Assembly (NCBI GenBank): GCA_002633025.1
Contig: NMRB01000958.1
Span: 183,006 to 247,005 of the forward strand
Source: Notospermus geniculatus
Lineage: Eukaryota > Nemertea > Pilidiophora > Heteronemertea > Lineidae
DNA: 64,000 bases
Direction of reading: 5' to 3'
The notes beneath the pieces are model-generated. The model searched no databases, was not told the DNA's origin, and saw only the letters and a list, made by a program, of their open reading frames with translations. A program made the position numbers and the translations under genes. Shown here piece by piece: positions 32,795 through 44,700 of this stretch (positions within the stretch are counted from its first letter, which is position 1; each line of letters begins with the position of its first letter).

Positions 32795-35700
32795 CTGAAA
32801 AAAAATACGACAGGTGATTAGTTTAGTAATGTACAGGTACAGTTTGTACTAGTATACGTTTTACACTTCACAGACATTGAAAACTTAGGCCTACGCTAAT
32901 GATTCATCGGGTGTATATTTTTTAATCTGGTGACATTCGTGCTGCGAAATAGCCTACAACTGTTGACATCTTACAGAATACAGGGTGTCCCTGTGGCAGG
33001 AAAGAACGTCCCAGAAAACTGCCCCGGGAACAGAAGATCCCATTGTTACATTCTAATCTCTGCCAATTTCAAGCCATGTAGGCCTACCTTAATCTATCCC
33101 TCAACACTCATCGCCGTAGTTACACATGAACGAGAAATCCGGATTTTTTCTTGTCGGGACTCAGTAAAGTCCGGGTCAAGTCTGGACCCACTCGTGTCAC
33201 CCGGGTTCAGAATTCCGGATTTTTTGTAGTGTAGGCAGAAGTGTAGACTGGTCCCCTGTCGTACCGCTCCGTTCCTCCACTACTACGACAGGCCGTGTCC
33301 GCCATGTTTGCCTGTTTTCTGACACACGTATGCAAATGAACAATAAAGACTCGTAAACGTTGCGGGAGTCTCTAAAAATAGATGATGACTCATGGCGCGA
33401 CCGTTGACCAATCACAGTTGACCAATCACATGCCGAGTTGGCGTTCAAAATGCCTGTCGTAGTAGTGAAGCGAGAACTACGACAGGGGACCAGTCTAGCA
33501 GAAGTGCGGACTTTGTTTGTAGCGTAAGTACAGGCAGCTATAATGGATGTATATTACTTACCACTTCAACATACGTGAAATACAAAGGCACTCGTTGCCG
33601 TGCAAGGATACACCCTACGATACTGACATGAATGAGGTACGCTGCGTAGGTCAGCCGGCTTATAGGAATAAAACCCGACCATGACAGGAAATGATTTACT
33701 GGACCTGAATAAAAAAGAAGATTAGTGAGGTTTCGCAAGTCTGACGAAACACGAAGTACGAAATACAAAATTGGACAAGAAGTACGAAATACGAAATTGG
33801 GCTTCATTTACATGACGTATATATATATATATATAATTTGTCTCAGTAATTTTATTAAGTACAAATTGAAGAGTAAGACGCATTTCATACCTCCGTACCC
33901 ATGAACACAGGTGTATATAACCCAAGCTACACCAAGGCACCAGCCAACCCGTGCGGCACAGTTGTAGAAAGAGGAGGTATCATAGGGCAAGACGACGCCA
34001 TCCCTGATGTCCCAGTATGTCCCATAGAGAACTGCCAGGCAAAGAGCAGCTGCTAATAACCAGCCGAGAGCCACCCACACCTGAAAAATTTGAAAATACA
34101 TAAAAAATCGTATCGTGATTCAAATGGACAACTTGTTTTTGTGTTGTCAGCAGAAAGTAAGAGCGAATAACGTGTAAATATTGCATCTGCATGTATACTA
34201 ATGCGGGCGTTAAAATCTACTTCAATTGTGGCGTTTGCAAGCCTTCTTCAATCCTAGGCACTGCGAGAACTAGTGAAAAATTGAATATGCGGTGTGGCTG
34301 GAGTCAGCATTGATGACAATCACAGTCGCACGCCAAAGGTCATTCTAGTTTTACATTAGACGCTGGCGAATGCTTGCTGAGGCTCATGTACATGTACATG
34401 TACAAGCCTTGTATGCGACGGCGCTTCACGTTAGGAAGTCGAGACGCGTGCTGAGGTCACCTGATTTCAAATTGGCAGCCTCGATGGAGGCCGTTGCCAT
34501 CAACACCCGACTTGGAGTGCAGTGTGCGGCTCGCCTTGAACACCCACCTTTCTAATTTTAGATATGGGCTTACAGTCCGATAAATAGAGCACATAGCCCA
34601 ACATCATTCCTATAGCGTATGACTGTATTCTACAGTAAGGTTTGTCGTAAATTATGTCCCAACCATCTCTGACTAATCCATGCCGAGGTCTATAGACATG
34701 AAATGAGAAAAAGAATGAATTTTAATTGCATATGCCCATGAATGGCATGTGGTAGCCAACTGTTCAGATGTAAGAAACTGTGCATTCCCGTAGGTAAATA
34801 GGTAGTAAGCTTGTCCCCAGTTTTACCCACGGTTCCAGGTAAACATTACCTCCAATAATAAGGAAGGCGCCTGAGAATTCCCACGGATAGCTAATATTCT
34901 TTGCTATTGTCCGGCGCTTTTGAGCAAATATTACCATTTTCTGTGGTAAAATCGAAATTGCCGATGGCATTGGTAAAATTTATCCGCGGGGACTATTCCA
35001 TTTTTAGCTCACTGGGGTGAGCTATTACGATGGTGCAGCGTCCGTCGTCCGTCGTGGTCCGTCGTCGTCCCTCGTCGTCGTTGTCCGTTAGTAGTGCACG
35101 TTCCGTAACCGCAGAAGGTATTGATATGAAACTTGGTACATATATACCCCTAGGTCAGATGACCCACGACACCAAGTTTCGGTCCGGTTCGACTCTCAGT
35201 TTGGCCACCACGTGGCGGAAACCAAAAACACAAAAAGTACAATAACTCCTGAACTAATGACTAGATCACCTGCAAATTTTTATCATAGGTGTAGCTAATA
35301 AGGATACATAACATATATAACGGTTTTTTGATTTGACCTACTTTTGAAGGTCACAGAGGTCAAAGTTCGACAAAATTCGGGGAGCGCGGTGGCATAATGG
35401 TTAGGGCTGCGGACTCGTGATCGGAAGATCGCGGGTTCGATCCCCGGCCGTGTCACTCTGTAACTCTCAACTGGCCTGAAATGTCCATCGAGTGCGCCGT
35501 ATTGTGGCTGCCCTTGGTTTCTACAGAAAGGTTTCTGAATCATAGGCTGGGTAATAATGTTGTGAAGTGCCTTGACACTTAAATGTAAAAGGCACTATAA
35601 ACCCACACATTATTAAAATCACGAACCTGCCACAGTTTGTCATTATTTCACCGAGCGACTTCATATCTTGCATAAACATGCATTGGAGGGGTACCATAAA

Positions 35701-38700
35701 AACACCAGGTGGCGTAACCTGAAAATCATCAAAGTGATGAAACTCAGGAACGACTTGACCCAAAGCACTCCAATGTGCTATGTGGCCCCCTGCAGATGGC
35801 CTTTATGTGCATGTGAAGTTCCATCCCGATCGGATATCCAATATGGCCGCCAGGTGGCATAATCCAAAAATCATCAAAGTCCTACATGGGAATGACTTGA
35901 CCCACATTGCTCATAACTGTATGTATCTCCCTCTGTCATAAGACTATTTTATCCAACCCAGTGAGCACATGGTCCATGGACCATTTCACTCGCCCACCAG
36001 GTATGGGGGGGGGGGCGGCTACTTAAACGTGGCCTTGGATTTTAGTAGGCACTACGGTTTCCCAAGTGCTACAGATTTGTTACTTGGCAACTTACTCGGG
36101 GTGAGCTATTGTATTTGGAAAGGCTGGGATTCCCCAATATGTGGAAAACATGCCGATGATAATCATACTGGCTACCACAGTTCCAACGAGGGCACCGATA
36201 CCAACGAAGGCGTTCCTGAAGAGATAATACACAAGGATATGATAATGAAAAGGTCCGAAATCATGCACCCTTTGACGAGTCTTACTCTCGGCCTCTGCCT
36301 CCGATCACCGCACACGATGACATTAATTTGCTCGTAGGGGTCAAAACGTCCGTAGTTGGAGGTAAAATTGCACTCGTCACTGTTAGAAATAACAGAGGAT
36401 TTTACAGAAAATCTGTGCAGCACAGTCCCCAGGACTGGATCTGTAAAATTACAGACTTAAATAAATGTTAACAGAGACTTGACTGGAGGCTGACCAAATT
36501 ATATTTTCATACTGCTCTCAGAAGGCATCATAATTGGATGTCCAATGGAGTCCAACCAATACAGGAAAACATGAATCATACACGTACCATACGTAAATTT
36601 ACAGAAAGTGCTGGGGACTCTGCTGCAGACAATTTCTGTAAAATTACTACAAAATTACTATTGTAAAATTAATAATTTCTAACAGTGGCATGCGGCCCGC
36701 TTTAGATAGAACGTTTTATTATTAACTTGGTGCAAGAGCACATGTTATCAACGTTACTGAATTATATTTCTGAATATGTATTCCGGACTTCAGTTTGAAT
36801 AGGTGTTTCAGCTGGAATGCTGAACAATTGAAGAAGGGCGCAGAGCGGCCATTCACTCTGAACCACAGAGTCGTGACTTTTATTAATTTATCGTCATTGA
36901 CTCTGATGTATTATGGCCGCCATATTGCAGAGACTACTTATTTTCAGTGGTCATGTGATCTCATCTGGTCATGTGACAAACAAGATGGCCGGAAAACGTC
37001 AAGCAAACGTTATAAAGTAGATCACCAAAAACACCGAAAAACCTGCTATAAACACCGGTTTAACGCCTGTTTAATGATGGAATAAATATATCCATCAGCT
37101 ATGTACACGATGTTTGTTGAATTACAAGTAAAATTGCCGTCGTTTCAAGGGACTATTCAACATGCGGATGCAACTTGGATGTTAGTCGGTCAAGCTTCTC
37201 ACTTCCGGCGCAGTGCGGTAGAATTCACCGCTGTATCGCTGCGCAAGATGGCGCCCATAATACAGTCGAGATATGTACGGAGGCCGTCGGAAATTGCCGA
37301 AGTACATACGAAGATGACGTCGATTGAGCGGCCATTTTTACTAGAAGCATTGTTATCATAGCACCCTGTATCACAAGGAGCCTCCTGATGATCTTACCAC
37401 GATAGGAGTACGAGTAGTATCGGGCTGATGACGAAAAATTGCATATCGTTCGCAAGATACCAGGTTTGAATGAGACACTGTAAAAAAGGGAAGACAATCC
37501 ATTCAGGCCAAAAAAATAATAGAGTTTTGGGAGTCCAGATACGTCAACATCCATAAGTATGCAATAATAAGAGGCAGCATCTTCATGATGAAAACACTTT
37601 ATTTACACTTCACGATCGATTTCGGTTCACATCGAACCCTCTTCAGGTGACTTAAAGCCTCACTGTATTGAATTCAGAAATTGCTTACGTCCTCCGACGT
37701 TAGTGTAGTGAACACGTTATTATTTCAATCGGGAATTATCCCCCACTGGGAATAGAAAAAACAAACAAATTTTCACAAAAAGGTCGACCCGAGATGGTTT
37801 TATTGTACACATAATCACCAAAGACAATGCCGGGCTTTCACCATTTAAAGGATTTTCCCCTTTTACTGCACGCCCGGGTAATCTAATTATTGGTGTGTTG
37901 TTAAAACAACACTGCCCGCTCAACTTCAATAGCCAAATCCCTTCCGTTGTATTCGACCTGGCAATGATTGTGGAGGTATAATACTGTCAAAACACTGCTC
38001 GGCCTATACGCCATGAAAATGCCGCGCGACACTTTTTTTTGTAATGTGAACTTCAATGTGGTCCTGGCATATTTCCAGGCGACCACGGCGTTTTCGTTTA
38101 AGGGCGGCGCACACGAGCGACTAAATCTGGGCGACCGCCGACGAGACTGGTGGTGCGACTAGACATCAGCCAATCAGAAGCGCCAAATCTTGTCGCTTTG
38201 GCGGTCGGAAGCCAAGTCGGCCGACAAATCGGTCAAAATAGTCGCTCGTGTGCGCCGCCCTTTATACACAGCGGCTGCCGCGGTCGGTGTCGCGGTCGCG
38301 GTCGCAGTCGCGGTCGCGCTGTGTATAAACGGGCCTTAAGTGTGACACTTATCCTTTGTTCAACACAAAAGATAAGTATTACACTTTGACTTAAGTATGT
38401 TTATGAATATCGATCCTGGAATGAATTTCGTCTCATGGTACCTATTGGCAACTAGGCCTTCCACCCCCACCACCCACTCCCTAGTACCTCCACCCCCACC
38501 CGCCCCAACCCGAGCCTGGTCACTGGACACCCAATAGCCAGGGAAGCCAGGTAACAGCATGAAGTCAGCTACCGATGGAAAGTGCATGCGGACGTTATAA
38601 ACCTGATTTGTGGCCTCGACTAATCTGACCCTGGGTCGGTGGCTTTTATGAGACAGCGTATAACAGCATTTGGACCAATTTGATTTACGGGAATTTGGTT

Positions 38701-41700
38701 TTTATGAGATATCTTGGTGTTAGTACACGGTTCCTGGTCTTGCTGTCGATTTTGATCCAAAGGTGTTCCGGTAGACGGTCGTGTCGTTGAAATAGTGATG
38801 ATTTGCTGAGGACTCAGCTGATTGGTCAATTAGCCGCGCAGTAATGCAATGCATCATGTTGTGTATCATGCTGGCCGGAGACAAATTGAAGGAACTGTCC
38901 GTACCTGTCGTCATCTGTTGGTCAACAGAGAGGTTGCGCAGCTTTCCGACTCCGACTTCAACTACGAGAATGAATTGCAGTCCGCTATGGACATACATGT
39001 ACTTGATAAAAAACGATTTGATAGAAGTTTTCAATTCGTCAAACACCATAAATTGAAGGCAGAAAAATTTGGCCTTATAAATAGGAATTGCGGATAAATA
39101 ATGAATCTTGAAGTCGTAATCCTAGTCGTTACGACTTGAAACACGGCTATAATATTTGCGATTTACGTGCACTTCCATTTACGAGTCAAAATTATTCTGC
39201 TACAAAGTTATGGCATTTTACGATTTGCAAACGTCTATCAAATCGTTTTTAGCCCGCTTGGCCGCAAGGCCCAGCAGGGCTTAAGCTGTGGTTGGGGTCA
39301 TTGAGTGGTGGTCTGTCGTGCGTCAATACGTACGTACGTACGAACGTCCGTAAACTTTGGTTTGTTAGCGCTCTAGCGCCTTNNNNNNNNNNNNNNNNNN
39401 NNNNNNNNNNNNNNNNNNNNNNNNNNNNNNNNNNNNNNNNNNNNNNNNNNNNNNNNNNNNNNNNNNNNNNNNNNNNNNNNNNNNNNNNNNNNNNNNNNNN
39501 NNNNNNNNNNNNNNNNNNNNNNNNNNNNNNNNNNNNNNNNNNNNNNNNNNNNNNNNNNNNNNNNNNNNNNNNNNNNNNNNNNNNNNNNNNNNNNNNNNNN
39601 NNNNNNNNNNNNNNNNNNNNNNNNNNNNNNNNNNNNNNNNNNNNNNNNNNNNNNNNGCTGAAAGGGTAAATGTCGTCCTGGGTATATACAAAGATTACCC
39701 AGAATCTCAATCTTCACCAAAACAATACCCTGGGTGTAGTTTCGGTAGCCGAACATCACCCAGCTTCCGCAATCTATGCCTAGGAACGAGTCCTATTTAG
39801 AAATCCCGTGGAATCTCGCGGTCTCGCGCCGCGGTACTTGTTGAGTGTAGCTGTTCATGACATTCTTCAGGCAGTCACGTGACCACGGGGGAGACAACCT
39901 CGAATCCAGGTGTCATACTACGATGCTGGGTGATGTTAAGCTACCGAAAGTACACCCAGGGTATTGTTTTGGTGAAGATTGAGATCCTGGGTAATCTTTG
40001 TATATACCCAGGACGACATATACCCTTTCAGCCCCACTGTTTGCCGTTCTGACGATAAAATGCGCTACCGTACACTCTGCACCTGTGTATTACTAATCGA
40101 GGAGTAAATTGCATGTACATGTACTTAATCGAGACAATTACCTCCAAAATCGATGGAAATAAAACAAACACCAATTCATCTTTCCGGACGATCGGTTCAT
40201 TTCTTTCATTACAAGGAATGTGAGGAGTAAACCGCTGGAAAAATGTACAAAATAATAATACTGTATATCAGTATACATGTATTTATGATGTGTATACATG
40301 TAGAGAAATAAAAAATATGTTGCTTAAATCATGACATACATGTACCAAATTTCGGATTTGTGGCAAATTATCATGAAAATATTAGAACTTTAAAATATCA
40401 AGAAACATCCACAATTTTCATTTCACAATTAGCTTGATTTTATTCCCTGATGATTTCTAAGAATTTCTGCGAAAGAAGTTTCGAAAAATCTCTTTTCCTT
40501 GTTTAAGAAATGTCAAAATTTCACAGCAAAACATGCTATATTTTTGGGGCATTTTAGGATTTTCGTTAAATTCTCTGTCTATTGAAGTCAAAATCATGGA
40601 ATAATTAGCATGCACTATTGTGTTATCATGATGAGCGACTGTTGACGAGTGGAAAATATGGGAACTATCGAATTTTGCAAAATATCAAATTCATAAAAAC
40701 CGATGATAATTCTGATATATCTGGAAAATGAGAAATGATTTTTTAAACGTTTCTTCACAGGAATTCAAAGGATCGACTGGTAAATGATATCACGCTGATT
40801 TCAAATTCAAAATTCCGAATTAAGAAAAATGAAGGTTTTTAAATATTTTCGTGAAATTTTAGTGATATTTTTTTCACAAACCCTCAATGTCGGATGTGAT
40901 CCTTTTAACAACATTAAAGGGCATAACATAATAAGCTACATTTTGAGGTTGAAAGCTTTGATATTAGCTGTCTATTTACTATTAAACAAGACTGTACATT
41001 CATTTAAGTAAAGATTTTTGAAACTTTTGGCGCTTCACTCGATATTTGTGGAACATTAGCGATAAAAAGTTTAAAGTATGTTTTTTTCGTAGCCTTCCAA
41101 CTTTACGATTTTCGGCAACCAAAGTTCAGCAAACGGATCTTATGAAGGGATCTTCAATGACGGATCGAGTTTTTTGGTAAAACGTTGCTGGCAATTAACT
41201 TCATTCAATCAAAACCAAATGCTGTTGAAAACCGTCCAGTCGTATTTCTTCGACCAGAAGCCTGCGGACATGTATTGGCAGGCGCGGATCCAAGGGGGGG
41301 GGGGCAAAGCCGGCCCGTGCCCCCTCTATTTTGTGGAAAATCTTTAAAATTGACCGGGAAATTTTGAAATTTTGAAAAGATGTTAAAATTTGACCGAGGT
41401 TTTCCACGATGTGCGCTGGCTGTGCCCCCTCTTTCCCATGATTCTGGATCCGCCCCTGTATTGGGCTGTGGGTCCTCACCTGAGCAGAAAAAAGGTATCC
41501 ACAGAAAATGTTGCATTCCCGACGGCTTGAAAGGCAAACGTTTTCGTTATTTTGAGGGCTTGTTTCGGATTGCCTACAACATACAATATGAAAAATTTGT
41601 CAGAATACTAAAGTACGGAAGTTGATGTACCTCATGAGCTTAAATAACGGTAGAGTAAGAATGGAACAGCACCTGTCGGAAATAGCCGAATTGATTATTG

Positions 41701-44700
41701 CTCTTCCATAACGATTTCTACTTATATTGGACAACGAGCTTTTCGTTATCATGAATACAACTTTTTCCACCAAGTCAAAGGCAATCTGCATGTAAAGCTA
41801 GGAATCCGCTGCTGATTTTCTGCGTTGCTACTTGCTTTGCAAACTGCTACCTGCGATTGAATACGATCGCAGTGAACTGATATCGTCGTGACCACGATAT
41901 AATTTTTACCCATCTACGCACTGGAAAAAAATTTCGGCTCATGTTGAGTACTTTGGGCTACTCACCAGTCATTTTGTCCGTGAGATGAGTAGAAAGGTAC
42001 TAATCGGGTACTAATTGGGTACTCATCGGGCCAAGGAGCTGCATTTGGAGTTCCTTGCTACTCGCTATGGGTATCTTTCTACTCGCTATAAGCACCTTTC
42101 TACTCAATATGAGTACCTTTCTACTCATCTCACGGACAAAACGAGTACCCCGAAAGTACTCAACATGATTAGGATTTTTTTTTCAGTGCGTGTATTTAAG
42201 GGTTATTTAGACCTGTGGACAAAAACGGACGGTGAGAGGCCCCAGATGCCGATATGAGGTAGAGTGGGATATTCCCGTATCGTTGGTCTTTTCGTTGCCA
42301 GCATCCTGAGAATCCTGGGCTACATAGCACTAGGCACGATGTTTTGTTATTACATCAAGTGCCATTTCCCCACTGCATTGCATGGTTTATTTGTGAATTA
42401 CCAATTGGCGTGTACACACGAGGGAATGTCCCTCTTCCCCACCGAAACGGGGTGGATGTCCTCAGGGCATTGAGGGAGGGTAACCGTGAATGACCTGAGA
42501 TTCTCAGGATGCGTTGCCAGTGGCCAATTCGTTGAACTGATAAACGATGGTGGCAGCAAAATCCACAAACCTTTAAAACCCAGCCACAAAGGTATTCGTT
42601 GAAAAGCACAAATGCAGAGCTTCACAATAAATACCAGCGTGATGACCTTCGGGTGCTTCAAGCTTTTTGCATATTTTATTTTTCGATAAGGTTGGCCTTG
42701 ACTTTGGTCGGTTAATTAAAATGTGGAGACCAAGGGAATTATTTACAGGGTAGTCTACACTAAACAAAAGTAAAGCGTTATATACATGTAATGGGGTATA
42801 TTTTTACGAAAATCATTTTTTACACCGGTATTAATTTCTTATTAAAACTTTGAAATTCTCCCAAAAAAATCGAAGGACAATATGTTGTCATACTTGTAAA
42901 AGAATCACATGTATCAGTTTGGATTCATCGCATAAGCAGCTTTATTCAATGCACATTATGATTAATGAAAGAAATAATCACTGCCATAACAATATCGATA
43001 GAATAGTTCGGCATGAGTTATAAGGCATGTAAGGCATTAGAAGTAAATTCTACTTACTAATAAAGAATTCGCTAACTGCAAAGACGTGCCCTAAGATGAC
43101 CCACCACATGCTGATCGTTCTGATACCGTGAAGGCATCGGATGTCCCCACGTGCGCCTCCAACACCAAGAATCTTCTCCCCGTTTGTGATGGGGGAAAAC
43201 GCAATCATTATCTTCACTAGAAGTCCTTCAGAATAAAAAAGATATTCAAATTGAAAATATGGCATTAAACATGTTAAAACGAAAATAAACGTTGGTATAA
43301 TACGGTGGCCCAAACATGCCATGTATATATTTTTGTCCACATTAAAATATTCTGAACATTATTGTATTTTTTCTCGAATTTCCACCCGGGTGGAAAGTAT
43401 TCTCACCCGGGTGGAAAGTATTCTCACCCGGGTGGAAAGTATTCTCACCCGGGTGGAAAGTATTCTCACCCGGGTGGAAAGTATTCTCACCCGGGTGGAA
43501 AGTACTCTCACCCGGGTGGAAAGTATTCTCACCCGGGTGGAAAGTAGTTGGGTGGGAATTATGGACAGTAATAGGCCTGCTGGTCAAAAAAATACTGACA
43601 AGCATACTTCCACTAACAGAGTCCAAAACTACTGACGGCATTGGATGGAGAATCTTTCTAGAAGAAAGAAGACACCAAGATAGGCCTATCCCGATTCCGT
43701 CCAGTGGTTCGTGCTGGTTTCAGCAAAAGAAAAATTCTGGGCGGCGGCCCATAAAACCTTTCTTGGCACTAGTTACTTGTTGCCCAGTTATGTGCAGGCC
43801 AAACTATACAGTACTATAAACCATCTGAATAGGCATGGTAAATATAGGCCGGGCCAAAGGAAACTTACCTAATAATACATGCAATACCGGGTAGGCTATA
43901 GTGAATTTCGTGCGAATGGAATTGCTAGTTTAGAGAGAAACAGGACGCAGTAACATTATAGTAGGCCTACATGTAAGTAATTCACTACGGCTATAGTGAA
44001 ATTCAAGATGGATATGCTGGCTTCGTCGATCTGGGGGCAGAATTCGCAAACTTACAGATTTCGCAAACAATGGCGATATCGCAGCAGAACCTTACGAGTA
44101 ACCCACGTAGGCTACATGTAGTAGGCTCTATAAAAATTCGTCCAAAATCAATTGCGTGTTGATTTCGAACAAAATTTTTAACTATGAGAAACTCACTTTA
44201 AACCTAATAGTGAAATGTAACGTACGTGTCAAATGCTGCAAAACCTACTTTTCTCCCTCTCAACTTTCGTCGTGATCTTAAGGAGTGATTCGTTCTCTTC
44301 AACCTCCCTAACAGATGCTGCAACCAGGGCTTCAGCATGTTCATGGACGCTGTTTAATTTGTTCCTTTCGATGAGGTCAAAGACAGCGCCAACAAACAGC
44401 AACAGAAGAATGACCCCGATGAGAACGCTGGAAATATGATACAATGGGTCATATGAATAAAGACTAGCAAATGCTTTTACTTCAGATTTGTACAGCATTG
44501 CCTAGTGCATTTATATTGCAAAATTCAAGTAAAAGCATTAATTAGTCTTTATTCATATGATCCATTAGGAGCTTTAGTGACTTGACTATAGGAATCACCA
44601 CCAATCCACCCTCCCACAGCAGGGATTTTATGAGTCATAATTACATGTACTCTAAATTCCCACTTACCTTTCCCATTCCTGAACTCGGAACAAATGACTA

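Noticed and set aside
39249-39759. Open frames across the second gap
   Set aside because: They consist of unknown bases and transposon ends.
41201-41270. RLLVEEIRLDGFQQH as the exon after 41480
   Set aside because: It would replace the conserved SG with RL; the exon at 40142-40234 restores SGLL exactly.
41700-41791. IAFDLVEKVVFMITK frame as an NRF exon
   Set aside because: Wrong phase after exon 7; the exon at 41480-41573 fits instead.
42355-42661. Overlapping minus-strand frames of 80-90 codons
   Set aside because: No family motif and inconsistent with NRF phases; contains an internal inverted word CGTTGCCAG...CTGAGAATC.
43381-43550. Regular repeats resembling a CRISPR array
   Set aside because: The 21-bp units are contiguous with no spacers, and the window is eukaryotic.
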